DNA from: JAVBOW01 sp031551595
GTDB lineage: Bacteria > Bacteroidota > Bacteroidia > Bacteroidales > Rikenellaceae
Length of the DNA stretch: 5,871 bases
NCBI GenBank assembly: GCA_031551595.1
Contig: JAVBNK010000153.1
Location: 1-5,871, forward strand
Direction of reading: 5' to 3'
The stretch's first letter is position 1. Each line of letters opens with the position of its first letter. Made by a program: the position numbers and the translations under genes. Below the pieces are notes generated by a model. That model was not told the origin of the DNA, did not search any database, and saw only the letters and a list, made by a program, of their open reading frames with translations. Positions 5,178 to 5,871 of this stretch are shown here, piece after piece.

Positions 5178-5630
5178 TTGAAGGAAAGAGCACAGAAATA
5201 TTTGGAGTCGTACGGCATCAGGGTTTCATTGCAACGCTTGGCAGTGATGGAGTACCTGATCGCCCACAAGACCCACCCTTCCGCAGACGAGATATTCTCT
5301 GCGCTTTATCCTTCGATCCCGACCCTTTCGCGGACGACGATCTACAATACGCTCAACACGTTGGCTGAGCAGGGGGCGATCCGTGCATTGGACATTGACC
5401 CGCGCCAGTTGCATTACGACGGCGACACGGTTCCGCACGGCCATTTCCTGTGCATGAGTTGCGGCATGATCGAGGACATAGCCTTCGACGTGCCCAAGTT
5501 CGAGGAGCTTACCCGCAACCGTGCGCCGAAGGGGGCGGCCGTGCGTAGCGTGCAGGTCACCTATAAGGGAATTTGCAGCCGGTGCAATATAGAAAACAAC
5601 GATTACAGACCATACTTAACTACTGACTAA
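5178..5630 (+). CDS. perR: PerR-type peroxide-sensing Fur-family repressor
   Basis: This 150-residue cytoplasmic DNA-binding protein senses peroxide by metal-catalysed oxidation of its Fe(II) site. Seen: a winged-helix domain with recognition-helix segment R52-T-T-I-Y-N-T-L-N, then a metal-binding dimerisation domain. The residues His33, Asp81, His87, His89 and Asp100 fall at the same spacings as the regulatory-site ligands His37, Asp85, His91, His93 and Asp104 of B. subtilis PerR. The structural zinc site is C92-x-x-C95 and C133-x-x-C136. The Asp at position 100 points to PerR rather than Fur or Zur. The start is taken as TTG at 5178: it gives the full N-terminal helix (K2-E-R-A-Q-K-Y), an in-frame TGA stands at 5160-5162, and the next in-frame ATG (5247) would remove part of the DNA-binding domain. 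The gene has its own promoter and candidate operator, and the rubrerythrin gene begins 7-10 bp after its stop, which indicates an operon. Confidence 0.92.
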   Translation: MKERAQKYLESYGIRVSLQRLAVMEYLIAHKTHPSADEIFSALYPSIPTLSRTTIYNTLNTLAEQGAIRALDIDPRQLHYDGDTVPHGHFLCMSCGMIEDIAFDVPKFEELTRNRAPKGAAVRSVQVTYKGICSRCNIENNDYRPYLTTD

Positions 5631-5640
5631 ATATTTAATG

Positions 5641-5871
5641 ATGAAAAAATTCCGTTGCACGGTGTGCGGCCACATCCATACAGGAGATGCCGCGCCCGAA
5701 ATGTGCCCCCTTTGCAAGGCTCCGGCCTCGAAATTCGAAGAAATGGTGGAAAGCGCCGCAGGCCTTATGTGGGCCGACGAGCACCGTATCGGTGTGGCGC
5801 AGGGTGTGGATGCCGAGGTTTTGCAGGGACTGAAAAACCACTTTATGGGTGAATGTACCGAGGTGGGGATG
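5641..5871 (+). CDS. rbr: Rubrerythrin-type peroxidase with N-terminal rubredoxin domain (3' truncated)
   Basis: The frame runs open off the right edge with 77 codons visible. Rubrerythrins reduce hydrogen peroxide to water in the cytoplasm of anaerobes. Seen: a rubredoxin-like iron site, C6-x-x-C9-G-H and C22-x-L-C25, within the first 30 residues, then a linker with W-A-D-E-H-R (44-49). The start of the first di-iron helix follows, in the segment F68-M-G-E-C-T-E, where Glu71 (and possibly Glu74) would bind the di-iron centre. A rubredoxin domain placed before the di-iron domain is the reverse rubrerythrin order; many such proteins are annotated as NADH peroxidase. The rest of the di-iron domain lies beyond the window. 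ATG codons at 5638 and 5641 are both possible starts. The gene follows perR by under 11 bp with no separate promoter, so PerR is expected to control it. Confidence 0.88.
   Translation, partial: MKKFRCTVCGHIHTGDAAPEMCPLCKAPASKFEEMVESAAGLMWADEHRIGVAQGVDAEVLQGLKNHFMGECTEVGM

Noticed and set aside
5159..5368. 69-codon frame overlapping the start of perR
   Set aside because: It is a different frame across a well-conserved PerR domain and has no family features.

Overview
The window is a stretch of bacterial chromosome, most likely from a gut member of the Bacteroidota close to Alistipes. This is inferred from the high-GC coding sequence, the absence of clear Shine-Dalgarno sites (A/T-rich start regions instead), near-consensus Bacteroidota promoters of the form TTTG-N19-TAnnTTTG, and the protein types. 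No 16S or marker gene is present to prove it. Every gene I can support is on the + strand. No tRNA, rRNA, CRISPR array, transposase or phage gene was seen.

Layout: (1) 1-605, the 3' part of a beta-propeller protein of the SdiA-regulated / esterase-like phytase type, cut by the window edge. (2) 718-2316, a complete DASS/SLC13-type anion permease with unusual versions of both sodium-site signature motifs. (3) 2344-3804, a complete 486-residue protein I do not recognise. It has large soluble ends and a central two-helix membrane hairpin, and a possible promoter overlaps the permease stop codon just upstream. (4) 3805-4138, a gene-free stretch with GC-rich dyads and then an AT-rich leader. (5) 4139-4645, bacterioferritin, with all six di-iron ligands and the haem methionine at the same residue numbers as E. 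coli Bfr. (6) 4646-5177, a 532-bp gene-free stretch rich in inverted repeats. It holds a long imperfect palindrome, further copies of its arm motif, a possible structured RNA ending in a strong intrinsic terminator, and then a near-perfect promoter with a palindromic operator candidate. (7) 5178-5630, a PerR-type Fur-family repressor that appears to start at TTG. (8) 5641 to the right edge, the start of a rubrerythrin-type peroxidase with an N-terminal rubredoxin domain, almost certainly co-transcribed with perR.

The right half reads as an iron and peroxide defence module of an anaerobe. Bacterioferritin would oxidise and store Fe(II), which limits Fenton chemistry. PerR would sense peroxide through its Fe site and repress its own operon. 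The rubredoxin-rubrerythrin protein would reduce peroxide with electrons passed through its rubredoxin iron. The left half (propeller, permease, unknown membrane protein) has no obvious functional tie to it.

The non-coding DNA is the least explained part of the window. The TAACGT-RAGT-like motif occurs several times in both orientations between 4656 and 4953, and the bacterioferritin start codon sits at the end of a 9-bp inverted repeat.
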